A stretch of 64,000 nt of DNA from Candidatus Dactylopiibacterium sp. (GTDB lineage Bacteria > Pseudomonadota > Gammaproteobacteria > Burkholderiales > Rhodocyclaceae). The stretch spans positions 1-64,000 of the forward strand of contig JAVHXQ010000006.1 of the NCBI GenBank assembly GCA_031119555.1. The letters are read 5' to 3'. Positions 47,711 to 55,697 of the stretch are shown here, piece after piece; within the stretch, counting starts at the first letter, position 1; every line of letters starts with the position of its first letter. The notes beneath the pieces are model-generated. The model was not told the origin of the DNA. It made no database searches and saw only the letters and a list, made by a program, of their open reading frames with translations. The position numbers and the translations under genes were made by a program.

Positions 47711-48702
47711 CGCGGCGGCTCGACCTCAAGGCCCTTGCCGCGGGCGAGGCGGGCGCGCAGGCGCTGGGCATCAGCGCCTATGGCGAGCCCGCCGGCGAGG
47801 ATGTCTGCGTGCCGCTCGCCACCCTCACGGCGGCTTCGCCGCGCCGCTTCGCGTGGTGCGTGAAGGGCGGCGGGGCGCTGCGCGAAGGGCGCGTCGGCGC
47901 GCTGCGCTACCGTCATGACGACGATCTGCTGTTCGGCTGGATCAGCCTTGCCGAAGCGGGCCACGCCGCGCCCGAGGGCGTCAGCGCGCTCGAGGCGATC
48001 AGCCACGACGCCTACGCGGCGGTCTTCGCAGCGCTGGCGCAGACCGGCTTCACGCATCTGCTGCGCTGCTGGAACTATCTGCCGCGCATCAATCTGGACG
48101 GGGGCGGCCTGGAGCGCTACCGCCAGTTCAACATCGGCCGCCAGGATGCCTTCATCGCCGCGCAGCGCACCTGGCTCGAGGGCGCGCCCTCGGCCTGCGC
48201 ACTGGGCAGCGCGCAGGGCGAGCTCGTGGTCTATTTCCTGGCCGGGCGCGTGCCGGCCGACCCCATCGAAAACCCCCGCCAGCTCAGCGCCTATCGTTAC
48301 CCCGCGCAGTACGGGCCGCGCGCGCCGACCTTCTCGCGCGCGAGCCTGCTGCCGCTCGACGGCGTGGACGTGCTCTTCATTTCCGGCACGGCCAGCATCG
48401 TCGGGCATGAGAGCCTGCACCCCGGCGACGTGCGCGCGCAGACGCGCGAGACGCTGGAGAACCTCGCCGCCCTCGTGACCGAGGCCAGCCGCCGCGCGCG
48501 CTTCGGCGCGTTCGCGCTGGAAGACCTGAAGCTCAAGGTCTTCGTGCGCGAGCCCGCCGATCTGGCCGCCGTGCAGGACGAACTCCACACCCGCCTCGGC
48601 GCCGTGGCGGATGTCTGCTACCTGCAGGCCGACGTCTGCCGAGCCGAGTTGCTCGTCGAGATCGAAGCCTTCGGTTTCCTGGACGCGGAGCCCGCATGCT
48701 GA
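47707..48702 (+). CDS. xanB2: XanB2-type chorismatase (3-/4-hydroxybenzoate synthase)
   Basis: This 331-residue protein matches the chorismatase/FkbO-Hyg5-XanB2 group, often mis-named pteridine-dependent deoxygenase. Recognisable segments are TGFTHLLRCWNYLPRIN, GLERYRQFNIGRQDAFI, RQLSAYRYPAQYGPRAPTFSRASLL, VLFISGTASIVGHESLHPGDVRAQTRETLENL and LKVFVREPADLAAVQ. XanB2 hydrolyses chorismate to 3- and 4-hydroxybenzoate; the former primes xanthomonadin. Its place between ketosynthase and porin genes argues for making the aryl starter. Overlaps on both sides couple it to its neighbours. Confidence 0.87.
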   Translation: MTRRLDLKALAAGEAGAQALGISAYGEPAGEDVCVPLATLTAASPRRFAWCVKGGGALREGRVGALRYRHDDDLLFGWISLAEAGHAAPEGVSALEAISHDAYAAVFAALAQTGFTHLLRCWNYLPRINLDGGGLERYRQFNIGRQDAFIAAQRTWLEGAPSACALGSAQGELVVYFLAGRVPADPIENPRQLSAYRYPAQYGPRAPTFSRASLLPLDGVDVLFISGTASIVGHESLHPGDVRAQTRETLENLAALVTEASRRARFGAFALEDLKLKVFVREPADLAAVQDELHTRLGAVADVCYLQADVCRAELLVEIEAFGFLDAEPAC

Positions 48703-49535
48703 AGCCGCTCCTTGCCTGCCTGCTCGCCGCCGCCGCGCTGTCCGCGCAGGCCGAGCGCCTGCCGCGCTGGGAGATCGGCGCCGGCCTGGGCGGCGTGACC
48801 CTGCCCGACTACCGGGGCTCCGACGAGTCGCGCTATTACCTGCTGCCCTTTCCGTACTTCGCCTACCGCATCGACTGGCTGCAGGCCGACCGCAACGGCG
48901 TGCGCGCGCGGCTCCTGGACAGCGAGCGCGCCGAACTCAACCTCAGCCTCGGCGCCACGCCGCCGGTGCGCAGCAAGAAGAACCGCGCCCGCGAAGGCAT
49001 GTCGGACCTGCGTCCGATGGTCGAATTCGGCCCCTCGCTCGACGTGAATCTGTGGCGCAGCGCGGGGCAGGGCACGCGGCTAGACCTGCGCATGCCGCTG
49101 CGCGCGGCGTTCGAGGCGCGCAGCAATCCGCGCGCGGCGGGCTGGGTGTTCAGCCCGCGCGTGAATCTGGACATCGCGGGCCTGGGCCGCCCCGAGGGCG
49201 CCCGGGATGGCTGGAACCTCGGCCTGCTGGCCGGCCCGCTGTTCGCCGACAGCCGTCAGCATCGTTACTTCTACAGCGTGGACGACGCCCATGCACGCCC
49301 CGACCGCCCGGCCTACCGCGCGCGCGGCGGCTATGGCGGCACGCAGTTCCTCGCCTCGCTCTCGCGCCGCGCGGGCGACGTCTGGGTCGGTGCCTACGTG
49401 CGCTGGGATTCCCTGCACGGGGCGGTCTTCGAAGACAGCCCGCTGGTTCGCCGCAAGAGCTACTTCACGGCCGGTTTCGGCATGACCTGGACCTTTGCCC
49501 GCTCGAGCGAGCTGGTCAGCGTCGACGACGACTGA
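48696..49535 (+). CDS. MipA/OmpV family outer-membrane protein
   Basis: This 279-residue protein has a signal peptide (MLKPLLACLLAAAALSAQA) and a beta-barrel typical of MipA/OmpV: WEIGAGLGGVTLPDYRGSDESRYYLLPFPYFAYR, RPMVEFGPSLDVNLW, GFGMTWTFARSSE at the end. These proteins scaffold murein enzymes or act as outer-membrane channels. Its place in the pigment arm suggests a role in placing the polyene in the outer membrane, which is inference. It overlaps the chorismatase stop by 7 bases. Confidence 0.88.
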   Translation: MLKPLLACLLAAAALSAQAERLPRWEIGAGLGGVTLPDYRGSDESRYYLLPFPYFAYRIDWLQADRNGVRARLLDSERAELNLSLGATPPVRSKKNRAREGMSDLRPMVEFGPSLDVNLWRSAGQGTRLDLRMPLRAAFEARSNPRAAGWVFSPRVNLDIAGLGRPEGARDGWNLGLLAGPLFADSRQHRYFYSVDDAHARPDRPAYRARGGYGGTQFLASLSRRAGDVWVGAYVRWDSLHGAVFEDSPLVRRKSYFTAGFGMTWTFARSSELVSVDDD

Positions 49536-49546
49536 GGCGGCACCCG

Positions 49547-50314
49547 ATGAATCCCGCGTTTCTGCCGCGCTGGCTGCGCCGGCCGTACGAACATGCCGCC
49601 CTCTGGCTGGGCCTGGGCCTGCTTGGCGCCGGCTGCCTGCTCTGGAGCGCCTGCACGGTGCCGCTGTGCCCCATCCTGCGCGGCAGGCGCGGCGTGGCGG
49701 TGGGGCGGCGCGTGGCCGAGCTGGGGTTCCGGCTCTATCTGTGGAGCCTGCATGCGATCGGCGTGGCGCGTTTCGACCTGCGCGACCTGGACGCGCTGCG
49801 CGATGCCGGCCCGCTCATCATCGCCCCCAATCACCCCGGCCTCATCGACGCGCTGCTCGTGATCTCGCGCCTGCCCGACGTGGCCTGCGTGCTCAAGGCC
49901 AGCCTGCTCGACAACCCGCTGTGGGGCGCGGGCTCGCGCCTGGCGGGCTACATCCGCAACGACTGGTTCGTGGGCTCGATCAACCTCGCGGTCGAGGAAC
50001 TCCGCTGCGGCGGTCAGCTGCTGCTGTTTCCCGAAGGCACGCGCACCGAGGCGCCGCCCGCGCCCAACCCCCTGCGCGCGGGCGTGGCCTATGTGGCCCA
50101 TCGGGCGGGCGTACCGATCCAGACAGTGATCATCGAGCAGGATTCGCGCTTCCTCGGCAAGGGCTGGCCGCTGCTGCGCGCGCCGGCCATGCCCGTCCAC
50201 TACCGCGTGCGGCTGGGCCGGCGCTTCGAGGCACCGGCCGATCCGGTCGCCTTCACGCGCGAACTGCAGGCCTATTATGCTGACGTCCTCGAACGCGCCG
50301 AACTCCGTCCATGA
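49547..50314 (+). CDS. Lysophospholipid-type acyltransferase of the pigment locus
   Basis: This 255-residue PlsC-fold protein has one N-terminal membrane helix (about 17-40), the catalytic HX4D motif APNHPGLIDALL and the glycerol-phosphate-binding motif LLLFPEGTRTEAPP. In APE and xanthomonadin loci such enzymes are thought to attach the polyene to a lipid anchor. It follows the MipA gene by 11 bases and overlaps the glycosyltransferase by 4. Confidence 0.9.
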   Translation: MNPAFLPRWLRRPYEHAALWLGLGLLGAGCLLWSACTVPLCPILRGRRGVAVGRRVAELGFRLYLWSLHAIGVARFDLRDLDALRDAGPLIIAPNHPGLIDALLVISRLPDVACVLKASLLDNPLWGAGSRLAGYIRNDWFVGSINLAVEELRCGGQLLLFPEGTRTEAPPAPNPLRAGVAYVAHRAGVPIQTVIIEQDSRFLGKGWPLLRAPAMPVHYRVRLGRRFEAPADPVAFTRELQAYYADVLERAELRP

Positions 50315-51072
50315 CTCCTTCCCCCACGCATCTCGTCCTGATCCCCACCTACAACGCCGGCGCGAAGCTGCTCGATACCGTGCGCGAAGCGCGCGCGCAG
50401 TGGAGCCCGGTGTGGGTCGTCGTTGACGGCAGCACCGACGGCAGCGGCGAGCGCCTGGCCGCGATGGCCGCCGGCGACGCGGGGCTGCGCGTGTTCGTGC
50501 TGCCCGACAACCGGGGCAAGGGCTCGGCCGTGCTGCATGGGCTCGATGCCGCCGCCGCCGAAGGCTTCACGCACGTGCTGACCATGGACTCCGACGGCCA
50601 GCATCCGGCCGCGCTGATCCCGCGCTTCATGCAGGTCTCCGCCGACCAGCCCGGCGCCATGGTGCTGGGCCGGCCGATCTTCGACGCCAGCGCGCCATGG
50701 GTGCGCGTGCAGGGGCGGCGTCTTTCCAACATGTGGACCGACCTCGAAACGCTGGGCGCCGGCATCGGCGATTCGCTGTATGGCTTCCGCGTCTATCCGG
50801 TCGCCCCGCTGCGCCGCGTGATGCACGCGCAGCGCTGGATGCGGCGCTTCGACTTCGATCCCGAGGCGGCCGTGCGGCTGTCCTGGGAGGGGGTGCGCGC
50901 GATCAACCTCGATGCTCCCGTCCGCTATCTGAGCGCGGCCGAGGGGGGCGTTTCCCATTTTAATTACCTGCGCGACAACCGCCTCCTGAGCTGGATGCAC
51001 CTGCGTCTGGTGGGGGGTTTCCTGTGGCGTCTGCCGCGCCTTCTGTGCCGCAAACTGCGTCCTTCGTCCTGA
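50311..51072 (+). CDS. Family 2 glycosyltransferase of the pigment locus
   Basis: This 253-residue GT-A enzyme has LVLIPTYNAGAKLLDTV, the VVVDGSTDGSGE strand, NRGKGSAVLHGLD, TMDSDGQHPA (DxD) and GIGDSLYGFRVY. It likely adds a sugar or glycerol-linked group to the lipid anchor of the pigment; the donor cannot be read. Close relatives occur in most APE loci. It overlaps the acyltransferase gene by 4 bases. Confidence 0.9.
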   Translation: MTPSPTHLVLIPTYNAGAKLLDTVREARAQWSPVWVVVDGSTDGSGERLAAMAAGDAGLRVFVLPDNRGKGSAVLHGLDAAAAEGFTHVLTMDSDGQHPAALIPRFMQVSADQPGAMVLGRPIFDASAPWVRVQGRRLSNMWTDLETLGAGIGDSLYGFRVYPVAPLRRVMHAQRWMRRFDFDPEAAVRLSWEGVRAINLDAPVRYLSAAEGGVSHFNYLRDNRLLSWMHLRLVGGFLWRLPRLLCRKLRPSS

Positions 51073-51082
51073 AAGAGCCCTC

Positions 51083-51853
51083 ATGTCCGCCAAGACCACC
51101 AGCCTGCCGGCGCAGGCGCCTCACCAGCCGCTGACCGATTACTACGCCTGCGAGGCCGAGCGCGCGGGTTTCGTGCGCGAGATGTTCGATTCCACGGCCG
51201 TCGATTACGACCGCATGGAAACCATCCTGGGCCTGGGCACCGGGCCCTGGTATCGCGGCCAGGCGCTGCAGCGCGCGGGCCTGGCGCCCGGCATGCAGGT
51301 GGTGGACGTCGGCTGCGGCACCGGGCTCGTCACGCGCGAAGCGGTACGCATCACCGGCAGCGCGGCGTGCGTGACCGGCGTGGACCCCAGCCCGGGCATG
51401 ATGGCGCAGGCCGACCTGCCGGGCGTGACCCTGCTCGAAGGGCGCGCCGAGGCGATCCCGCTGCCCGATGCGAGCGCCGATTTCGTTTCCATGGGCTACG
51501 CGCTGCGCCACATCGGCGACCTGTCGGCGGCCTTCGCCGAGTTCCACCGCGTCATGAAGCCCGGCGCGCGGCTCTGCCTGCTCGAGATCACCTGCCCCGA
51601 AAGCCGCCTCGGCCGCGTGCTGCTCAAGGCCTACATGAAGAGCTTCGTGCCGCTGCTGGCCTTCGTCGTCGGGCGCCAGAAGCGCGGCACCAGCCGCCTG
51701 TGGCGCTATTACTGGGACACCATCGAAGCCTGCGTGCCGCCCGCGCGCGTGCTCGCCACGCTCGAAGCGGCGGGCTTCACGGACGTGCGCCGCTACATCG
51801 ACACGCGCGGCCTGCCCATCCTGGCCGAGTACCAGGCCGTCAAGCCCGGCTGA
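51083..51853 (+). CDS. UbiE-like class I SAM methyltransferase of the pigment locus
   Basis: This 256-residue enzyme has the SAM motif VVDVGCGTGLVTREAV, GVDPSPGMMAQAD, PLPDASADFVSMGYALRHI and VMKPGARLCLLEITCPESRLGRVLLKAYMKSFVPLLAFV, which resembles UbiE/COQ5. In APE and xanthomonadin pathways a methyltransferase methylates the aryl head. It lies 10 bases after the glycosyltransferase gene. Confidence 0.9.
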   Translation: MSAKTTSLPAQAPHQPLTDYYACEAERAGFVREMFDSTAVDYDRMETILGLGTGPWYRGQALQRAGLAPGMQVVDVGCGTGLVTREAVRITGSAACVTGVDPSPGMMAQADLPGVTLLEGRAEAIPLPDASADFVSMGYALRHIGDLSAAFAEFHRVMKPGARLCLLEITCPESRLGRVLLKAYMKSFVPLLAFVVGRQKRGTSRLWRYYWDTIEACVPPARVLATLEAAGFTDVRRYIDTRGLPILAEYQAVKPG

Positions 51854-51880
51854 ACGCCGGCCGCCGCCACCGCCGTCCTC

Positions 51881-52951
51881 ATGCAGATCAGCCAGCTCCG
51901 CGAGCATCTCGCCCGCCACGGCGGCAAGCCCGCCCACATCCAGCGCGTGCTGCGCGCCTGGCTGCAGGCGCGCGCGCTCACCGACGGCCCGCAGCGCGCC
52001 GAGGACGTGCTGCCGCGCGCGCTGCGCGAGTGCCTGCCGGCGCTGGACGAGGCGCTCGCGGCGCTGGCCCGCGTGCGCTCCGAACACCCCGGCGCCGACG
52101 GCTCGTCGCGTCTGCTGGTGGCGCTGGGCGACGGCCAGACCGTCGAAAGCGTGCTGCTGCCGCGCGACGGGCTGTGCGTCTCCACGCAGGTGGGGTGCGC
52201 GGTGGGATGCACGTTCTGCATGACGGGGCGCGACGGTCTGCTGCGCCAGGTCGGCAGTGCCGAGATCCTCGCCCAGGTCGTGCTGGCGCGCGCGCGCCGC
52301 CCGGTGAAGAAAGTGGTGTTCATGGGCATGGGCGAGCCGGCCCACAACCTCGACAACGTGATGGAAGCCATCGAACTGCTCGGCACGCTCGGCAACATCG
52401 GCCACAAGAACCTCGTGTTCTCCACGGTGGGCCACATACGCGCCTTCGAGCGCCTGGCGACGGGGCCGGTCAAGCCCGCGCTCGCGCTCTCGCTGCACAC
52501 CACCGACGCCGCGCTGCGCGAGCGCCTGCTGCCGCGCGCGCCACGCATCGCGCCCGACGAACTCGTGGCGCGCGCCGAAGCCTACGCGCGCGCCACCGGT
52601 TACCCCGTGCAGTATCAATGGACGCTGCTCGAGGGCATCAACGATGGCGAAGCCGAGCTGGAAGCCATCGTGCGCCTGCTCGCGGGCAAGTACGGCGTGC
52701 TCAACATGATTCCGTACAACGCCAACGAAGGCCTGCCGTTCCGCCGCCCGTCTTGGGAGAGCGCGCGCGCGATCGCGCTGCGCCTGTCGCGCGCCGGCGT
52801 GCTCACCAAGCTGCGCGATTCGGCCGGGCAGGATGTCGACGGCGGCTGCGGCCAGCTCCGCGCGCGCGAGAAAGACCGTTTCGATGCCGCCACCGCGCGC
52901 GAGCAGCGCCTTCACTGGCTGGCGCGCGCCGAGGAGGCCGGGCGCCCCTGA
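51881..52951 (+). CDS. RlmN/Cfr-like radical SAM RNA methyltransferase
   Basis: This 356-residue protein has the radical-SAM cluster Cys106, Cys110, Cys113 (VGCAVGCTFCMTG), KVVFMGMGEPAHNLDNV, LALSLHTTDAALRERLLPRAP, and the methylated-Cys motif SAGQDVDGGCGQL (Cys323). All catalytic residues of RlmN are kept, including the Cys in LCVSTQVGC. RlmN methylates A2503 of 23S rRNA and A37 of some tRNAs. The N-terminal domain differs from classic RlmN (MQISQLREHLARHGGKPAHIQRVLRAW), so it looks like a paralogue. It follows the methyltransferase gene by 27 bases. Confidence 0.88.
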   Translation: MQISQLREHLARHGGKPAHIQRVLRAWLQARALTDGPQRAEDVLPRALRECLPALDEALAALARVRSEHPGADGSSRLLVALGDGQTVESVLLPRDGLCVSTQVGCAVGCTFCMTGRDGLLRQVGSAEILAQVVLARARRPVKKVVFMGMGEPAHNLDNVMEAIELLGTLGNIGHKNLVFSTVGHIRAFERLATGPVKPALALSLHTTDAALRERLLPRAPRIAPDELVARAEAYARATGYPVQYQWTLLEGINDGEAELEAIVRLLAGKYGVLNMIPYNANEGLPFRRPSWESARAIALRLSRAGVLTKLRDSAGQDVDGGCGQLRAREKDRFDAATAREQRLHWLARAEEAGRP

Positions 52952-53044
52952 GCGCCCCCGCGCGGCTCGCACGGCGGCCTTCCCGGCGCCGGATCGTGTC
53001 AGTTCATTGCGGCGCGCCCGGCCAGGCGCCTCGCGCGGCATGTC

Positions 53045-53087
53045 GTCACAGACTGTGACAGTGGCATGCCCCGCCTCTTCCTAGAAT
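53045..53087 (+). promoter_or_regulatory. Palindrome and -10 before the small lipoprotein gene
   Basis: GTCACAG-A-CTGTGAC (53045-53059) is a perfect 7-1-7 palindrome. TAGAAT (53082-53087) is a likely -10, 23 bases on. Together they suggest a regulated promoter with the operator at or above the -35; the resulting leader is about 90 bases. Confidence 0.5.
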
Positions 53088-53182
53088 CGTCACGGTGCTC
53101 AAGCGCTGTCTGCAAACGCATGCCATGCGCATGCCGGCCGCGCCGCCCTTCCCCAAGACGATCAAATTCCAGGAGTTTCGCA

Positions 53183-53638
53183 ATGAACCGCAAGCTGACC
53201 TTTTCCCTCGTGTCCACCCTGCTGCTCAGCGCGGCCCTGAGCGCCTGCGGTGGCGGGGGCGGCGACGATGGCCTCGACTTCCTCAAGAGCGTGAACATCG
53301 AGCGTGCAACCATGGAGTGCAGTGGCAGCGTGGACAAGGCGGACCACTCCTGCACGGTGGGCGAGGGCACTGATGATTTCGACATCACGGCCAAGGTCCT
53401 CGTGACCGGCATGAAGTTCGACGACGTGAAGCTCACCTGGAAGCCTGGCGTCGGTGATACGAGCCAGCAGACGCTGAGTCTCGGCAACAACCGCCGCGAC
53501 GGCGACAAGTTCTCCGAAACCCAGACCTTCCATAGCGACCAGCCGCGGGTGGCGGGCGACACCTTCAAGATCGAAGTGCACGTCGAAGGGCGCGAGGGCA
53601 AGTCGGGCGACGTGACCTTCACGGTCAAAGTGAAGTAA
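53183..53638 (+). CDS. Small lipoprotein, unknown function
   Basis: This 151-residue protein has a signal peptide with lipobox (TLLLSAALSACGGGGG, Cys near 22), then a Gly-rich tether. A single beta-rich domain of about 110 residues has two Cys (MECSGSVDKADHSCTVGEG) that could pair. I recognise no family. The ribosome site AGGAG is well placed. It lies between the converging arms of the pigment locus but has its own promoter. Confidence 0.8.
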   Translation: MNRKLTFSLVSTLLLSAALSACGGGGGDDGLDFLKSVNIERATMECSGSVDKADHSCTVGEGTDDFDITAKVLVTGMKFDDVKLTWKPGVGDTSQQTLSLGNNRRDGDKFSETQTFHSDQPRVAGDTFKIEVHVEGREGKSGDVTFTVKVK

Positions 53639-53731
53639 GCCCCCGGGAACCGCTGCCGGGCGTCGCGGACGCCTGGCGCGGCGGGCGGGCTGGCCGCCGT
53701 GCGCCTCAGCGGTCGAGGCGGCGGGTCGTGC

Positions 53732-54451
53732 TCAGATCATGCCGCCGTTGATCGAGATGACCTGGCCGGTCAGGTAGGCCGCCGCATCCGAAGCGAGAAA
53801 GCCGACCAGCGCGGCCACTTCGTCGGGGCGGCCGGCGCGCTTCATGGGCACCAGCTGCTTGATGGCCGCCTCGTCGAAGACGCCTTCGGTCATCTCCGAA
53901 GTGATGATGCCGGGCGCCACGGCATTCACCGTGATGCCCCGGCTCGCGAGTTCCAGCGCCAGCGATTTGCTGGCGGCATGCAGCGCGCCCTTGGCCGCCG
54001 CGTAATTGGTCTGACCACGGTTGCCGGTGATGCCGGCGATGGACGAAATCGTGATGATGCGTCCCCAGCGCGTGCGGATCATGGGCAGCGTGAGCGGCTG
54101 CGTGACGTGGAAGAAGCCGTTCAGCGAGACATCGATCACGCGCGTCCATTGCTCGGCGCTCATGCCCGGAAACACGGCATCGTCATGGATGCCGGCGTTG
54201 TTCACGAGCACCTGGATGGCCCCCCCCGCGAGCAGGGTGTCGAGCGCGGCATGCGTGGCGGCGGCATCGCTCACGTCGAACTGGCAGGCCTCGGCGCTGT
54301 GGCCCGCCGCGACGAGCGCGCGGGCGAGCGTTTCGGCCGCGGCAAGGTTGCGATGCGCATGCAGGATCACGTGCAGGCCGTCGGCCGCGAGGCGTTGCGC
54401 GATGGCCGCGCCGATCGCGCCCGAGGCGCCGGTGACGAGCGCGCGCTTCAT
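53732..54451 (-). CDS. 3-ketoacyl-ACP reductase (FabG-like) of the pigment locus
   Basis: This 239-residue short-chain dehydrogenase has the cofactor motif VTGASGAIGAAIA, LVNNAGI, ISSIAGITGNRGQTNYAAAKGAL (catalytic Ser, Tyr, Lys) and the C-terminal YLTGQVISINGGMI typical of FabG. It reduces the 3-keto group in each polyene cycle. It is the last gene of the minus arm and overlaps the dehydratase stop by 4 bases. Confidence 0.93.
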   Translation of the reverse strand: MKRALVTGASGAIGAAIAQRLAADGLHVILHAHRNLAAAETLARALVAAGHSAEACQFDVSDAAATHAALDTLLAGGAIQVLVNNAGIHDDAVFPGMSAEQWTRVIDVSLNGFFHVTQPLTLPMIRTRWGRIITISSIAGITGNRGQTNYAAAKGALHAASKSLALELASRGITVNAVAPGIITSEMTEGVFDEAAIKQLVPMKRAGRPDEVAALVGFLASDAAAYLTGQVISINGGMI

Positions 54452-54903
54452 GCGGTGGCTCCCGCGCTGGCATCGATCATCACGCTCGCGCGGCCGGTGA
54501 CGAGCGGGGCGCCCGCGGCTTCGAGGCGGAAGGCGTAGATGAGATGGTTGCCCTCGCCCGAGAGGCATTCGGCGTGGATTTCGAGCGGGCTGGCGGCGGT
54601 GTCGAGGCGGCCGGCATGGAAGACGACTTCGCGCACGCTCGTGAGATAGCCCGCGCGCGGCGCGTCCGTGTTGCCGGCGCGCAGCGCGCCGTGCACGGCC
54701 ATGGCCTGCGCGGCGTATTCGATGCCGTGCGCGGCGCCCAGCGTCGCGCGCGCGCGCAGCGGGTTGGCGGCATCGCGATGGCTCGTGGCGCGGCAGTGGA
54801 TGGCTTGCGGCGTGGCGCGCACCACGCTGTCGAGCAGGCACATGCTGCCTGCGTGCGGGATGCGCGCGGCGATCCAGGCGCGGTCGTGCAGCACGTCGCT
54901 CAT
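54448..54903 (-). CDS. 3-hydroxyacyl-ACP dehydratase (ApeP-like) of the pigment locus
   Basis: This 151-residue hotdog-fold protein resembles ApeP/FabZ-like dehydratases: IPHAGSMCLLDSVVRATPQAIHCRA with the catalytic His, and HGIEYAAQAMAVHGALR with the Glu position. It dehydrates 3-hydroxyacyl-ACP to the trans-enoyl form. Without a reductase to follow, repeated cycles give the conjugated polyene. It is coupled by 4-base overlaps to both neighbours. Confidence 0.88.
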   Translation of the reverse strand: MSDVLHDRAWIAARIPHAGSMCLLDSVVRATPQAIHCRATSHRDAANPLRARATLGAAHGIEYAAQAMAVHGALRAGNTDAPRAGYLTSVREVVFHAGRLDTAASPLEIHAECLSGEGNHLIYAFRLEAAGAPLVTGRASVMIDASAGATA

Positions 54904-55697
54904 GCGCCGACCTCGATCGCGAGCGCGAGATCGTCGAAATAATCGATCACCACGCGGCCCCTCTCGCCCCGCGCCAGGCGGCGCAGCAGCGGCAATGCGC
55001 GGGCCGCCGGCACGCTGCGGCGCAGGGCTTCCAGCTCCGCGTCGGTCAGCGTGTCGGGCGCGTCCGCCGTGAGGTCCAGCCGCAGCGAAGCCAGCGGGCC
55101 GCTCGCGGCGTCGGCCGTGAGCAGCAAGGCCACGCCGAACGGATGCGGAATGGGGCGGATCGAATAGAGCGGTTCGGGGTAGGCCGTGTCGTAGGCCATG
55201 AGCAGGCAGGGTTCGCCGCTCGCGGCAACCTGCCCGGCCGCGTTGAGCAGGCCGGCGGCGAAGGTGGCGTCGTAGGCGCACAGGCTCGTCGAGGCGGCCA
55301 TGCAGTGCGTGGCGATGCTCCAGTAGCCGGCCGGTGCGTTATGCACCGAATTGTGGAAGCGCGTGGGCGAGACGGCGCGTTCCTCGGTGGCGAGCACTTC
55401 GAGGATCGCGCTGCAGTTGTCGCAGTCGCCGCCCGTGGAGGAGAACACGTTGGCGAGCCGGCTGGCGTCGGCGCCGGCCTGGCGGATCGCTTCGAAGCCG
55501 ATGGCCATCGACAGTTTCACGGGCACGCCGATGCGCCGGCGCTCGGCCGGCGGCAAGGCTTCGGCGGGGGGCAGGGGGGCGGGCGCGGGCACGAAGGGCG
55601 CATCGCTCGCGAGCACCGCGCGGCCCTGTTCCCAGCCCGCCAGCGCGGGGCCGAACATGCCGATGCCGGCCAGGTGGACCTTGAAGGGCGCGCTCAT
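54900..55697 (-). CDS. Ketosynthase-like chain-length factor of the pigment locus
   Basis: This 265-residue protein keeps only part of the thiolase fold (beta-ketoacyl synthase-like, N-terminal domain), with SSTGGDCDNCSAILEVLATEERAVSPTRFHNSVHNAPAGYWSIATHC and FAAGLLNAAGQVAASGEPCLLMAYD. The position of the nucleophilic Cys reads AASTSLCAYD, without the usual ACSSS motif, so it is likely catalytically dead and pairs with the ketosynthase as a chain-length factor. It overlaps its neighbours by 4 bases on each side. Confidence 0.85.
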   Translation of the reverse strand: MSAPFKVHLAGIGMFGPALAGWEQGRAVLASDAPFVPAPAPLPPAEALPPAERRRIGVPVKLSMAIGFEAIRQAGADASRLANVFSSTGGDCDNCSAILEVLATEERAVSPTRFHNSVHNAPAGYWSIATHCMAASTSLCAYDATFAAGLLNAAGQVAASGEPCLLMAYDTAYPEPLYSIRPIPHPFGVALLLTADAASGPLASLRLDLTADAPDTLTDAELEALRRSVPAARALPLLRRLARGERGRVVIDYFDDLALAIEVGA

